DNA of 64,000 nt from JAHWKI01 sp035513575. Its GTDB lineage: Bacteria > Gemmatimonadota > Gemmatimonadetes > Longimicrobiales > RSA9. The notes under the pieces were generated by a model. That model saw only the letters and a list, made by a program, of their open reading frames with translations, was not told where the DNA came from and searched no databases. Shown piece by piece: positions 40,566 to 49,691 of this stretch. The DNA lies in the NCBI GenBank assembly GCA_035513575.1, contig DATKBW010000157.1:48214-112213 (forward strand), written 5' to 3'. The position numbers and the translations under genes are program-made. Each line of letters starts with the position of its first letter. Positions within the stretch are counted from its first letter, which is position 1.

Positions 40566-43256
40566 ATGCGCGTTTTCGAGGTAGCGAAGGAATTCAACGT
40601 ACCGGCCGACAGCCTGATCCAGCTCCTGCGGGAGATGGGTCAGAACGTGCGCTCGGAAGCGTCCCGGGTGGACGACGCTGCGGTGGCGAAGCTCCGCGCG
40701 CGGTTCGAGCGGCAGCGCCGAACGGGCGCGGCGGAGACAGGGGAGGTCGTTGAGGCGGCTCTCGAGGACACGCAGCCGGCGAGTCGTCGTCGGCGCCGCC
40801 GGCGCAAGAGCGACGAAGCGGAGGTGCCGGAGGCGGCCGAAGCCGAGTCGGGGATCGAGGCCGGGGCGGAGGAGGTCGAGGTCGAGCCCGCGGCGGCCGA
40901 GGACGAGGAGGAGGAGGTCGTCGTAGCGGCCCGGCCGGGGCGCCGCGCCCGTCCGGCGGTGGAGGAGGAGGACGCGGAGGAGGAGGAGGAGGAGCCGGCG
41001 GAGATCGAGGCCGCCGTCGAGGCGCGGGCGGAGACGGAAGGGGAGGAAGAGGAGCTGGAGGAGGTCGAGGAGGCCGAGGAGGCCGAGGAGGAGCCCGAAG
41101 CGCCGGCCGTGGCGGCCGAAGCCGGTGAGGCGCCGGGCGAGCCGGAGGAGGAGGACCGGAAGGAAAAGCCGAAGCGGCGGCCGCGTCGGGTGAGCGAGTC
41201 GCTGCCGGGCCTTGCCCCGGCGGCGAGCGCGGGTCCGAGCGGAAAGGTGCGGATCCAGGCGGAAGGCTACACGCCGGACGGTCAGCGGAAGCGTGCGGAC
41301 AAGAAGAAGAAGCGGCGGGCGCGGGTGGACCAGGGCGCGGTGCAGGAGAACGTGCAGCGCGTGATGGCGGAGCTGAAGGGCGGCACCGGGGGCCGGAAGC
41401 GCCGCCGTACGCGGCAGGACGCGGAGTCGCGTGCGCAGGAGGCTGAGGAGCGGGAGCGGCAGGCGGAGGAGGAAGCGAAGACGGTCCGGGTCAACGAGTT
41501 CCTGACGGTCGCGGAGCTGGCCGAGCTGATGGACGAGGAAGCGACGCAGCTGATCGCCGCGGCGTTCAAGAACCTCGGCATGATGGTGACGATGAACCAG
41601 CGGCTGGACTTCGACCAGATCGAGCTGCTGCTGGACGAGTTCGGCTTCAAGGCGGTCCGGGAGGAGGAGTACGCCGAGCTGTCGGAAGAGGAAGAGGTCC
41701 AGGACGCGCCGGAGGATCTCAAGCCGCGCCCGCCGGTGGTCACGGTCATGGGCCACGTGGACCACGGAAAGACGTCGCTGCTGGACTACATCCGCAAGAC
41801 GAACGTGATCGCGGGGGAGTCCGGGGGGATCACGCAGCACATCGGCGCCTACCACGTCTCGCTGGAGGACGGGCGCTCGCTGAGCTTCCTGGATACGCCC
41901 GGCCACGCGGCCTTCACGGCCATGCGGGCCAGGGGCGCGGACGTGACGGACGTGGTGATCCTCGTGGTGGCGGCGGATGACGCGGTGATGCCGCAGACGG
42001 TGGAGGCCATCAGCCACGCCCGCAACGCCGGCGTGCCGATGATCGTGGCGATCAACAAGGTGGATCTGCCGGGGGCGAACGCGGAGAAGGTCAAGCAGGG
42101 GCTGCTCGAGCACAACGTGGTCGTGGAGGAGTATGGCGGCGAGGTGCTGGCGCAGGCGGTGAGCGCCAAGACGGGGGAGGGCATCGACGAGCTCCTGGAG
42201 AAGGTGCTGCTACAGGCCGAGCTGCTGGAGGTCAAGGCGAACCCCGACCGCGAGGCGCAGGGCATCGTGATCGAGGCCCAGATCGACGTGGGGAAGGGCC
42301 CGGTGGCCACGGTGCTGGTCACGAACGGGACGCTGCGCGTGGGCGACGACTTCGTCTGCGGCTCGCACGGCGGGCGCGTGCGGGCGCTGCTCGACGAGCG
42401 CGGCAACCCGGTGCATGATGCCGGCCCGGCGATCCCCGTGCAGGTGCTGGGGATCAACGGCGTGCCGCAGGCGGGAGACAAGCTGGTGGCCATGGAGGCG
42501 GAGCGGGCCACGGAGATCGTGCAGACGCGGCAGCGGCTGGATCGGGAGAAGAAGCTCCGCATCCAGAGCCGAGGCGTGAAGCTGACGGACATCAGCCGGC
42601 TCCTGGCCGAGGGCGAGACGGCCCAGCTGAACGTGGTGATCAAGGGTGACGTGGACGGGTCGGTCCAGGCGCTGGCGGACTCGCTGGAGCAGCTGTCCAC
42701 CGACGAGGTTGCAGTGGAGGTGATCCACCGTGGCGTGGGCGCGATCAACCGGTCCGACGCGCTGCTGGCCGCGACGGCGGGTGCGATCATCATCGGCTTC
42801 CACGTCCGTCCGGACGCGGACGCCCGCAACATCGCGGAGCAGGAGGACGTGGACGTCCGGGTCTACGACGTGATCTACGAGGCCATCGAGGACGTGCGGG
42901 CCGCGCTCGAGGGGATGCTGACGCCGGACGAGAAGGAAGTCCTGCTGGGCGCTGCCGAGGTGCGGCAGCTGTTCAAGGTCCCGCGTGCCGGGACGGTGGC
43001 GGGGTGCTACGTGACCGAGGGCGTGATCCGGCGTGGCGAGAAGGTGCGGCTGGTCCGGGACGGCATCCAGGTCTACCAGGGGCAGCTGGGGAGCCTGAAG
43101 CGCTTCAAGGACGATGTGCGTGAGGTGCGGGAGGGCTTCGAGTGCGGCCTCAGCATCGAGGGGTTCAACGACGTCAAGGCGGGCGACGTGGTGGAGTGCT
43201 TCACCATCGAGGAGGTCGCCCGGACGTTGGCCGGGGCCGCCGGGGAGCAGGGCTGA
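40566..43256 (+). CDS. infB: Translation initiation factor IF-2
   Basis: The 896-residue GTPase has the short N-terminal IF2N domain (MRVFEVAKEFNVPADSLIQLLREMG), a long highly acidic linker (about residues 80-210, broken by basic clusters), a second IF2N-like domain (VNEFLTVAELAELM), the G domain with G1 GHVDHGKT at 396-403, DTPGHAAF and NKVD, and domains II-IV with VIHRGVGAINRSDALLA. It loads initiator tRNA. The frame is open upstream, but ATG 40566 matches the family. Confidence 0.97.
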   Translation: MRVFEVAKEFNVPADSLIQLLREMGQNVRSEASRVDDAAVAKLRARFERQRRTGAAETGEVVEAALEDTQPASRRRRRRRKSDEAEVPEAAEAESGIEAGAEEVEVEPAAAEDEEEEVVVAARPGRRARPAVEEEDAEEEEEEPAEIEAAVEARAETEGEEEELEEVEEAEEAEEEPEAPAVAAEAGEAPGEPEEEDRKEKPKRRPRRVSESLPGLAPAASAGPSGKVRIQAEGYTPDGQRKRADKKKKRRARVDQGAVQENVQRVMAELKGGTGGRKRRRTRQDAESRAQEAEERERQAEEEAKTVRVNEFLTVAELAELMDEEATQLIAAAFKNLGMMVTMNQRLDFDQIELLLDEFGFKAVREEEYAELSEEEEVQDAPEDLKPRPPVVTVMGHVDHGKTSLLDYIRKTNVIAGESGGITQHIGAYHVSLEDGRSLSFLDTPGHAAFTAMRARGADVTDVVILVVAADDAVMPQTVEAISHARNAGVPMIVAINKVDLPGANAEKVKQGLLEHNVVVEEYGGEVLAQAVSAKTGEGIDELLEKVLLQAELLEVKANPDREAQGIVIEAQIDVGKGPVATVLVTNGTLRVGDDFVCGSHGGRVRALLDERGNPVHDAGPAIPVQVLGINGVPQAGDKLVAMEAERATEIVQTRQRLDREKKLRIQSRGVKLTDISRLLAEGETAQLNVVIKGDVDGSVQALADSLEQLSTDEVAVEVIHRGVGAINRSDALLAATAGAIIIGFHVRPDADARNIAEQEDVDVRVYDVIYEAIEDVRAALEGMLTPDEKEVLLGAAEVRQLFKVPRAGTVAGCYVTEGVIRRGEKVRLVRDGIQVYQGQLGSLKRFKDDVREVREGFECGLSIEGFNDVKAGDVVECFTIEEVARTLAGAAGEQG

Positions 43257-43278
43257 GGCCCGACGGGGCCGCCCGGCC

Positions 43279-43557
43279 GTGGTCGTCGGCGTGATGGGGT
43301 GGGACATCCAGGTCTACGAGGCCCGGTCCCTGAAGGAAAAGCGGGCGGTGGTGAAGAGCCTGAAGGACCGGCTCCGGCGGCTCAACCTCTCGGTGGCGGA
43401 GACGGGCAGCCAGGACCTCTGGCAGCGCGCGGAGCTCACGGTGTGCGTCGTGGCCACGGACCGCCGGGGTGCGGAGGCCATGCTGGACGCGGCGGACCGC
43501 CTGGTGGAGGCGGAGGCGCTGGGCCGGATCATCGACAGTTACCGGACCTTCTACTAG
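43279..43557 (+). CDS. DUF503 (YlxP-like) protein
   Basis: The 92-residue protein has SLKEKRAVVKSLKDRLRR followed by NLSVAETGSQDLWQRAEL, the DUF503 hallmark. These genes sit between infB and rbfA in many bacteria and are of unknown function, presumably in ribosome assembly or translation. GTG 43279 gives the family N-terminus; an ATG at 43294 is an alternative. Confidence 0.9.
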   Translation: MVVGVMGWDIQVYEARSLKEKRAVVKSLKDRLRRLNLSVAETGSQDLWQRAELTVCVVATDRRGAEAMLDAADRLVEAEALGRIIDSYRTFY

Positions 43558-43586
43558 GGCGGCGGGCGCGCGGAGCGGCCGCCGCC
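43558..43586 (+). other. GC hairpin between the DUF503 gene and rbfA
   Basis: GGCGGC (43558-43563) can pair with GCCGCC (43578-43583 or 43581-43586). No T-run follows. It may be an mRNA processing or stability structure within the operon. Confidence 0.3.
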
Positions 43587-43599
43587 GTGTGCTATCGGC

Positions 43600-44010
43600 A
43601 TGGCGGGTTTACGGATCAAGCGGGTCAACGAGCAGCTCAAGCGGGAGATCTCGGAGATCCTGCTGGGCGAGGTGAAGGACCCCCGGATCGGACCGGTGAC
43701 GGTGACGGGCGTCTCGGCGGCGCCGGACCTGACGCTGGCCCGGATCTTCGTGCGGCCGCTGGGATCCGCCGAGGAGCGACGGGAGACGCTGGCGGGGCTG
43801 GACGCGGCGGGGAGCTTCATCCGGTCGGAGGTGGCCCGGCGCCTGCGGCTCCGGCGCGTACCGGAGCTGCGGTTCGAGGTCGACGAGTCGCTGGAGCACG
43901 CGATGCGCATCGAGCGCCTCCTGTCGGAGCTGAAGCCCGCGGAGCCGGCCGGCGAGGAGGCGACCCGGCCGCGCGATGCGGAGGAGACCGGTGATGGCGG
44001 CGGCGGATGA
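43600..44010 (+). CDS. rbfA: Ribosome-binding factor A
   Basis: The 136-residue KH-fold protein has RIKRVNEQLKREISEILLGEVKDPRIG, read as KRVNEQLKREISEIL and KDPRIG, then VSAAPDLTLARIFV and RRVPELRFEVDESLEHAMRIERLL. RbfA assists 16S rRNA 5'-end maturation. It overlaps truB by 4 bases (ATGA). Confidence 0.95.
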   Translation: MAGLRIKRVNEQLKREISEILLGEVKDPRIGPVTVTGVSAAPDLTLARIFVRPLGSAEERRETLAGLDAAGSFIRSEVARRLRLRRVPELRFEVDESLEHAMRIERLLSELKPAEPAGEEATRPRDAEETGDGGGG

Positions 44011-44882
44011 ACGGCGTGGTGCCCGTGGACAAGCCCGCCGGACCCACCTCGCACGACGTGGTCGCGGCGGCCCGGCGGGCGCTCGGCCTGCGCCGGATCG
44101 GCCACACGGGGACGCTGGACCCCTTCGCCACGGGGCTGCTCCTCCTCTGCCTCGGCCCCGCGACCCGGCTGTCCGAGTACCTGACCGGGCTCCCGAAGCG
44201 CTACGAGGCCAACGCCCGCCTCGGCGTCCGTACCGACACCCTCGATTCGACGGGCGCGGTCCTCGCCCGCAATGACGCGTGGCGCGCCCTGGCACCGGAG
44301 TCGATCGGGGAGGCCTTCGAAGCGGAGCGCGGCACGCATCTCCAGCAGCCGCCCGCGTATTCGGCGAAGAAGGTGGGCGGCCGTCGGGCCCATGAGCTCG
44401 CTCGTGAGGGGGAGGCGGTGCACCCGGACCCCGTCGAGGTGACCGTCCACTCCCTCGAGGTCCTGGAGGTCGACGGGCCGCTCGTCCGGTTCACCCTGGA
44501 GTGCTCCAGCGGCACCTACGTCCGGGCGGTGGCCCGGGATGCGGGGGAGCGGCTCGGCGTGGGGGCGCACCTGACCCAGCTCCGGCGGACGGCGATCGGG
44601 ACCTTCCGGGTCGAGGATGCGCTCCAGACGGACCGCCTGGACGATCGCGTCGCCGCGACGAGCGCCCTGATCAGCCCGCTGGAAGCGCTCCGCCACCTTC
44701 CGGCCGCCACGCTCGATGCGGACGCGGCCCGACGCGTCCGGACCGGCCAGGCGGTGCCATGGCCGGGGCGCGGGCCGGCGGGGCCCGGCGGCGGCCTGGT
44801 GGCCCTGGCGAGCGGAGGGGAGCTCGTGGCCGTGGCCGAGCGGGACGGCGACCTGCTCCGTCCCCGCAAGGTCTTCGCGTGA
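44007..44882 (+). CDS. truB: tRNA pseudouridine-55 synthase
   Basis: The 291-residue enzyme has GVVPVDKPAGPTSHDVV, the catalytic Asp38 in GHTGTLDPFATG, and PPAYSAKKVGGRRAHELAR. It makes pseudouridine 55 in the T-loop of tRNA. The C-terminal half is a PUA-like domain. It overlaps ribF by 4 bases. Confidence 0.96.
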   Translation: MNGVVPVDKPAGPTSHDVVAAARRALGLRRIGHTGTLDPFATGLLLLCLGPATRLSEYLTGLPKRYEANARLGVRTDTLDSTGAVLARNDAWRALAPESIGEAFEAERGTHLQQPPAYSAKKVGGRRAHELAREGEAVHPDPVEVTVHSLEVLEVDGPLVRFTLECSSGTYVRAVARDAGERLGVGAHLTQLRRTAIGTFRVEDALQTDRLDDRVAATSALISPLEALRHLPAATLDADAARRVRTGQAVPWPGRGPAGPGGGLVALASGGELVAVAERDGDLLRPRKVFA

Positions 44883-45847
44883 CCGACGCGATCGACCAGC
44901 GGCTGCCGCCCGGGCTGCCGGCGCGGCCGGGGACGGTCGTGACGGTGGGGACGTTCGATGGCGTCCATCGGGGGCACTGGGAGGTGCTGGCGCGGCTCCG
45001 CGCCCGCGCCGACGAGGCGGGTCTGCCCGCGGTGCTGGCGACGTTCCACCCCCACCCCCTCCGGGTGGTGCGCCCCGCCCACGCCCCGCAGCTCCTGACC
45101 ACCCCCCTCGAGAAGAAGGAGATCCTCGCCGAGTCCGGGCTGGACTACGTGGTGTTCATCCCCTTCACGGACGTGCTCCGCGGGTACCCGCCGGAGCGCT
45201 TCGTCGAGGAGATCCTGATCGGCAGGCTGCGGATGCGGCACCTGGTGATCGGGTACGACCACGGCTTCGGACGGGGCCGCTCGGGCGACGTGGATACCCT
45301 GCGCGGGATCGGCGGGCGCCGCGGCTTCACCGTCGAGGTGGTGGAGGCGCTTCAGACGGAGGGAGAGGCGATCTCCTCGTCGCGGATCCGTGCGGCGCTC
45401 CAGCAGGGCCGCGTCACCGACGCCGCCCGTGCCCTCGGGCGGCCGTACTCGCTACGGGGCCCGGTGGTGCGGGGCGACGGGCGCGGCCACGCGCTCGGGT
45501 TCCCCACGGCCAACATCCAGGTCCCGAACGCGGACAAGCTCCTCCCCCGCGAGGGCGTCTATGCCGTGACCGGGACGCTCCGCTCCGGTACGCACCGGGG
45601 CGTGCTCCACCTCGGGCCGCGACCGACCTTCCGCGGCTCGCCACCCTCCGTCGAGCTGCACCTCTTCGAGTTCGACCGCGACGTGTACGGGGAGGAGGTC
45701 CGCGTCGATTTCTGCGCCTGGCTGCGTGACATCCACCGCTTCGCCACCGTGGACGCGCTGACCGAGGCGATCCGCGACGACTGCGACCAGGCGGTCCAGC
45801 TGTTTCGGGAGGGATCCACCGCCTGTCGTCAGCCGCCCGAGCGCTGA
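44879..45847 (+). CDS. ribF: Bifunctional riboflavin kinase / FAD synthetase
   Basis: The 322-residue protein has an N-terminal FMN adenylyltransferase domain (TVGTFDGVHRGHWEVL, FHPHPLRVV, ISSSRIRAALQQG) and a C-terminal flavokinase domain (GRGHALGFPTANI, PREGVYAV). It makes FMN and FAD. GTG 44879 overlaps truB. It is the last gene of the nusA-infB operon. Confidence 0.96.
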   Translation: MTDAIDQRLPPGLPARPGTVVTVGTFDGVHRGHWEVLARLRARADEAGLPAVLATFHPHPLRVVRPAHAPQLLTTPLEKKEILAESGLDYVVFIPFTDVLRGYPPERFVEEILIGRLRMRHLVIGYDHGFGRGRSGDVDTLRGIGGRRGFTVEVVEALQTEGEAISSSRIRAALQQGRVTDAARALGRPYSLRGPVVRGDGRGHALGFPTANIQVPNADKLLPREGVYAVTGTLRSGTHRGVLHLGPRPTFRGSPPSVELHLFEFDRDVYGEEVRVDFCAWLRDIHRFATVDALTEAIRDDCDQAVQLFREGSTACRQPPER

Positions 45848-45856
45848 CAGGAACGC

Positions 45857-45906
45857 GGTGGGGGCGGAATAGCCCCGGTGGGGCGGAATAGCCCCGGTGG
45901 GGGCGG
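45857..45906 (+). repeat. Tandem hairpin repeats before rpsO
   Basis: Two near-identical units, GGTGGGGGCGGAATAGCCCC (45857-45876) and the same less one G (45877-45895), are followed by a partial third (45896-45906). Each unit holds the hairpin GGGGC-GGAATA-GCCCC. They lie between ribF and the rpsO promoter and may end ribF transcripts. Confidence 0.7.
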
Positions 45907-45935
45907 TTGTTCTACGGACGCGCCTGCCCTATACT
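45907..45935 (+). promoter_or_regulatory. Predicted promoter for rpsO-pnp
   Basis: TTGTTC (45907-45912), a 17-bp spacer and TATACT (45930-45935). The leader to ATG 46002 is about 60 bases. Confidence 0.55.
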
Positions 45936-46001
45936 TGACGACTGTTTCGTAAAACGCGACCCGCTTACCCGGCAGCGCAGACTCCGGGGGAGGCAATCCG
46001 A

Positions 46002-46262
46002 ATGAGCATCGACAAGCACGCAGTCATCACGAAGTACCAGCTTCATCCCACGGACCGTGGGAGCGCGCCGGTCCAGATCGCGATCCTCACGGCGCGCATC
46101 AACGACCTCACCGAACATTTCCGGAAGCACATCAAGGACCATCACAGCCGCCAGGGGCTGCTGAAGATGGTGGGCCAGCGGCGTCGCCTGCTGGACTACC
46201 TGCGGCGGACGGACGTGGAGCGGTATCGGGAGCTGATCGAGGACCTCGGGCTGCGGCACTAG
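46002..46262 (+). CDS. rpsO: 30S ribosomal protein S15
   Basis: The 86-residue protein is slightly shorter than the usual 88-89. It has TDRGSAPVQIAILTARINDLTEHF, read as GSAPVQIAILTARI, then HKDHHSRQGLLKMVGQRRRLLDYLR-type helices (KDHHSRQGLL, RRRLLDYLR). It binds 16S rRNA early in assembly. It is linked to pnp as in most bacteria. Confidence 0.97.
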   Translation: MSIDKHAVITKYQLHPTDRGSAPVQIAILTARINDLTEHFRKHIKDHHSRQGLLKMVGQRRRLLDYLRRTDVERYRELIEDLGLRH

Positions 46263-46282
46263 GCCGGCGGCGAGGAGAGGAG

Positions 46283-46308
46283 ACCCGGGGCCCGCTGGGG
46301 CGCCGGGT
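46283..46308 (+). promoter_or_regulatory. Leader hairpin between rpsO and pnp
   Basis: ACCCGG (46283-46288) and CCGGGT (46303-46308) enclose a G/C-rich 14-base loop. In enterobacteria a hairpin in this position is cut by RNase III and lets PNPase repress its own mRNA; a similar role here is inference. Confidence 0.4.
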
Positions 46309-46341
46309 GCGGATTGCGGCAAGAGAAAGGCAAGCACGCAC

Positions 46342-48441
46342 GTGAAGAGAGTGGAGCGGGAGTTCGCCGGCCGAAAGCTGGTAGTGGAGACGGGGCGGAT
46401 GGCGCGCCAGGCGCACGGTTCCTGTCTGGTGCAGTACGGGGAGACGACGATCATCTGCGCGGTCACCGTGCAGGACAATCCGACGCATCTTCCCTTCTTC
46501 CCCATGACGGTCGAGTACCGCGAGAAGATGTACGCGGCGGGGAAGTACCCGGGCGGGTTCATCAAGCGGGAGGGTCGGCCGAGCGAAACGGAGATCCTGA
46601 CCTGCCGGATCCTGGACCGCCCGATCCGTCCGATGTTCCCCGACGGGTTCCAGCACGAAACGCAGATCGTGATCTACGTGGTCTCGGCGGACCAGCAGAA
46701 CAACGGGGACATGCCGGCGATGTTCGGGGCCTCGCTGGCGCTGAACATGTCGAAGATCCCGTTCCGGACGCCGATCGCGGGGGTGCGGGTGGGCCGGTTG
46801 TCGGGCCAGTGGGTGCTGAACCCGACGTTCGAGCAGCTCGCGTACAGCGACGTGGACATGATCGTCGCGGGCACGGAGAACGCCATCCTGATGGTGGAGG
46901 GCGGCGCGCTGGAGGTGCCGGAGGCGGACATGGTGGAGGCGCTGGAGGCGGCGCACGGGGGGATCAAGGAGCTGATCGGGATCCAGAAGGAGATCCTGGC
47001 GGAGCTGGAGATCCCGGCGGAGATGCCGTGGGTGCCGACGGTGGACGTGACGGAGCCGCTGAAGGACCGGGTCGACGAGCTGGCGCTGGCGCGGGTCCAG
47101 GACGCGCTGGGCATCGGGGACAAGGCGGAGCGGGCGGAGGCGCTCCTGTCGGTCCGGGACGAGGTCCTGGCGGCGCTGGAGGAGGAGTTCCCCGAGGTCG
47201 ACCAGACGACGGCGATCAAGGAGCACCTCCGGGCCACCGAGAAGAAGGTGATGCGACGACAGATCCTCGCGAGCGGGAAGCGGATCGACGGGCGGGGCGT
47301 GGACGACATCCGCGACATCAGCGCGGACGTCACGGTCCTGCCGCGGGTGCACGGGTCGGCGCTCTTCACGCGAGGGCAGACGCAGGCGCTGGCGGTGGTG
47401 ACGCTGGGGACGGCCGCGGATGAGCAGCGGGTGGATACGGTGGACACGCCGGCGGAGATGTCGAAGTCGTTCATGCTGCACTACAACTTCCCCCCGTTCT
47501 CCACGGGCGAGGCGCGGCCGATCCGGGGGACGAGCCGGCGGGAGGTCGGTCACGGGAACCTGGCGGAGCGGGCCATCCAGCCACTGCTGCCGGCCTACGA
47601 CGACTTCCCGTACACGCTCCGGGTGGTGTCGGAGATCCTGGAGTCGAACGGCTCGTCGTCGATGGCGAGCGTGTGCGCCGCGTCGCTCGCGCTGATGGAC
47701 GCGGGCGTGCCGCTGAAGGCGTCGTGCGCGGGGATCGCCATGGGGCTGATCAAGGAGGGCGAGGACGTCGCCGTGCTGACGGACATCCTGGGGGTCGAGG
47801 ACGCGCTGGGCGACATGGACTTCAAGGTGGCGGGAACGCGGGAGGGGGTGACCTCGATCCAGATGGACATCAAGATCGAGGGGCTGACCGTGGAGATCAT
47901 GAACGAGGCGCTGTCGCGGGCGAACCGGGCGCGTCTGCACATCCTGGACGTGATGGAGGGCACGATCTCCGAGGGCCGTGCGGAGCTGAGCGAGTACGCG
48001 CCGCGGATCCTGACGATCCACATCAACCCCGAGAAGATCGGTGACGTGATCGGGCCGAAGGGGAAGACGATCCGCGGGATCCAGGAGGAGACCGGTGCCA
48101 AGATCGACATCGATGACGACGGCACGGTGCGGATCTCGAGCCCCGGGGGCGAGGGTGGTGAGCGGGCGCGGGAGATGATCGCGGCGATCACGGAGGAACC
48201 GGAGGTCGGCCGGGTCTACGAGGGCGTGGTGAAGGGCACGACGACCTTCGGCGCGTTCGTGGAGATCCTCCCGGGCACGGAGGGGCTGTGCCACATCTCG
48301 GAGCTGCAGGAGGCGCGGACGGAGAAGACCGAGGATGTCCTGAAGGTGGGGGATGTCACGAAGGTCAAGCTGCTCAGCATCGACGAGAAGGGCCGACTCC
48401 GGCTGTCGCGAAAGGCGGCGCTGGCCGAGACGGAGGCTTGA
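46342..48441 (+). CDS. pnp: Polyribonucleotide nucleotidyltransferase (PNPase)
   Basis: The 699-residue enzyme has two RNase PH domains (first: FAGRKLVVETGRMARQA; second: VLPRVHGSALFTRGQTQAL), the helical linker, and C-terminal KH (IGPKGKTIRGIQEETGAKIDI) and S1 (YEGVVKGTTTFGAFVEILPG) domains. It degrades RNA 3'-5' using phosphate. GTG 46342 is the start. Confidence 0.97.
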   Translation: MKRVEREFAGRKLVVETGRMARQAHGSCLVQYGETTIICAVTVQDNPTHLPFFPMTVEYREKMYAAGKYPGGFIKREGRPSETEILTCRILDRPIRPMFPDGFQHETQIVIYVVSADQQNNGDMPAMFGASLALNMSKIPFRTPIAGVRVGRLSGQWVLNPTFEQLAYSDVDMIVAGTENAILMVEGGALEVPEADMVEALEAAHGGIKELIGIQKEILAELEIPAEMPWVPTVDVTEPLKDRVDELALARVQDALGIGDKAERAEALLSVRDEVLAALEEEFPEVDQTTAIKEHLRATEKKVMRRQILASGKRIDGRGVDDIRDISADVTVLPRVHGSALFTRGQTQALAVVTLGTAADEQRVDTVDTPAEMSKSFMLHYNFPPFSTGEARPIRGTSRREVGHGNLAERAIQPLLPAYDDFPYTLRVVSEILESNGSSSMASVCAASLALMDAGVPLKASCAGIAMGLIKEGEDVAVLTDILGVEDALGDMDFKVAGTREGVTSIQMDIKIEGLTVEIMNEALSRANRARLHILDVMEGTISEGRAELSEYAPRILTIHINPEKIGDVIGPKGKTIRGIQEETGAKIDIDDDGTVRISSPGGEGGERAREMIAAITEEPEVGRVYEGVVKGTTTFGAFVEILPGTEGLCHISELQEARTEKTEDVLKVGDVTKVKLLSIDEKGRLRLSRKAALAETEA

Positions 48442-49676
48442 GCGAGGACGGCATTCGCCGCACGGAGCTCGACGGGGGCCTGAGCGTCCTGAGCCAGCCG
48501 GTTCAGGGGGTGCGCTCGGCCTCCGTCGGCATCTGGGTGCGCTACGGATCGGCCCACGAAGGCCCCGGCGAGCTGGGGGTGGCCCACCTGCTGGAGCACA
48601 TGGTGTTCAAGGGCACCGGCGGCCGGTCGGCCCGGGACATCGCGGTGGTGCTGGAGCGGCTGGGCGGGTCGCTGGACGCGTACACGTCGCGGGAGCACAC
48701 GTCGTACCAGGCGCGGGTGCTGGATGCAGACCTGGATACGGCGCTGGAGGTGGTGACGGACCTGGTCGCGGACCCGCTGCTCCGGGACGAGGACCTGGAG
48801 CTGGAGCGGGAAGTGGTCCTCGAGGAGATCTCCACGGTCGAGGACACGCCGGACGACATGGTCTTCGAGCTCCACACGGAGGCCCTCTGGCCGGACCATT
48901 GCTACGGCCACAGCATCCTGGGGACGCGGGCCACGGTCGGGTCGCTGGGATCGGAGGACCTGCGGCGGGCCCACCGGGCCGGGTACCGGCGGCCGGGCCT
49001 GGTGGTGGCGGCGACCGGGAACATCGATCACGACCGCATCGTCCAGTCGGTGGGCCGGCTGCTCGGGGGCGTGCCGAACGGGGGCGCGCCGCCGTCGGTG
49101 CCGGAGCCGCCGCCGGCGCCGATGGGAGAGCGGGTCGTGGAGCGCCCGGGCGCACAGACGCACATCGTGCTGGGGGGGAGGACCGTGCCCCACGCGGACC
49201 CGCGCCGGTTCCCCCTGGTCCTCCTGTCGAGCGCGCTGGGCGGCGGGATGAGCTCGCGGCTGTTCCAGCGGGTCCGGGAGGACCTGGGCCTTGCCTACGC
49301 GATCTATACCTTCCAGTCCTTCTATCGCACCGCGGGCTCGCTCGGGGTCTACGTGGGAACCCGGCCGGAGTGGGCGGACCGGGCGGTGGCGGTGATCCGT
49401 GAGGAGCTGGGCCGGGTAGCGGCGGAAGGGCTTCCAGCGGAGGAGCTGGAGGACGCCAAGGGCCAGGTGAAGGGCCAGATGGTGCTGGGGCTGGAGTCGC
49501 CCGGCGGCCGGCTGTATCGGCTGGCGCTCCAGGAGCTCTATGGCGAGCCGTACCGCGGCGTGGACGAGCTGACGGCGCGCATTGATGCGGTGACCATGGA
49601 CGAGATCGGCGAGGTGGCGGGCGAGTTCCTGGATCCGGAGCGGTGGCTCACGGTCCGGCTCGGTCCGGCCCGCTGA
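48438..49676 (+). CDS. M16-family zinc metallopeptidase
   Basis: The 412-residue peptidase begins at TTG in a TTGA overlap with pnp. The inverted zinc motif HLLEH lies at residues 50-54, with the distal Glu in the downstream LEREVVLEEISTVEDTPDD. The second half (RLFQRVREDLGLAYAIY) binds substrate. It resembles the processing peptidases next to pnp in many bacteria; the substrate is unknown. Confidence 0.94.
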   Translation: MSEDGIRRTELDGGLSVLSQPVQGVRSASVGIWVRYGSAHEGPGELGVAHLLEHMVFKGTGGRSARDIAVVLERLGGSLDAYTSREHTSYQARVLDADLDTALEVVTDLVADPLLRDEDLELEREVVLEEISTVEDTPDDMVFELHTEALWPDHCYGHSILGTRATVGSLGSEDLRRAHRAGYRRPGLVVAATGNIDHDRIVQSVGRLLGGVPNGGAPPSVPEPPPAPMGERVVERPGAQTHIVLGGRTVPHADPRRFPLVLLSSALGGGMSSRLFQRVREDLGLAYAIYTFQSFYRTAGSLGVYVGTRPEWADRAVAVIREELGRVAAEGLPAEELEDAKGQVKGQMVLGLESPGGRLYRLALQELYGEPYRGVDELTARIDAVTMDEIGEVAGEFLDPERWLTVRLGPAR

Positions 49677-49691
49677 CGAGGAGCGAAGGCG

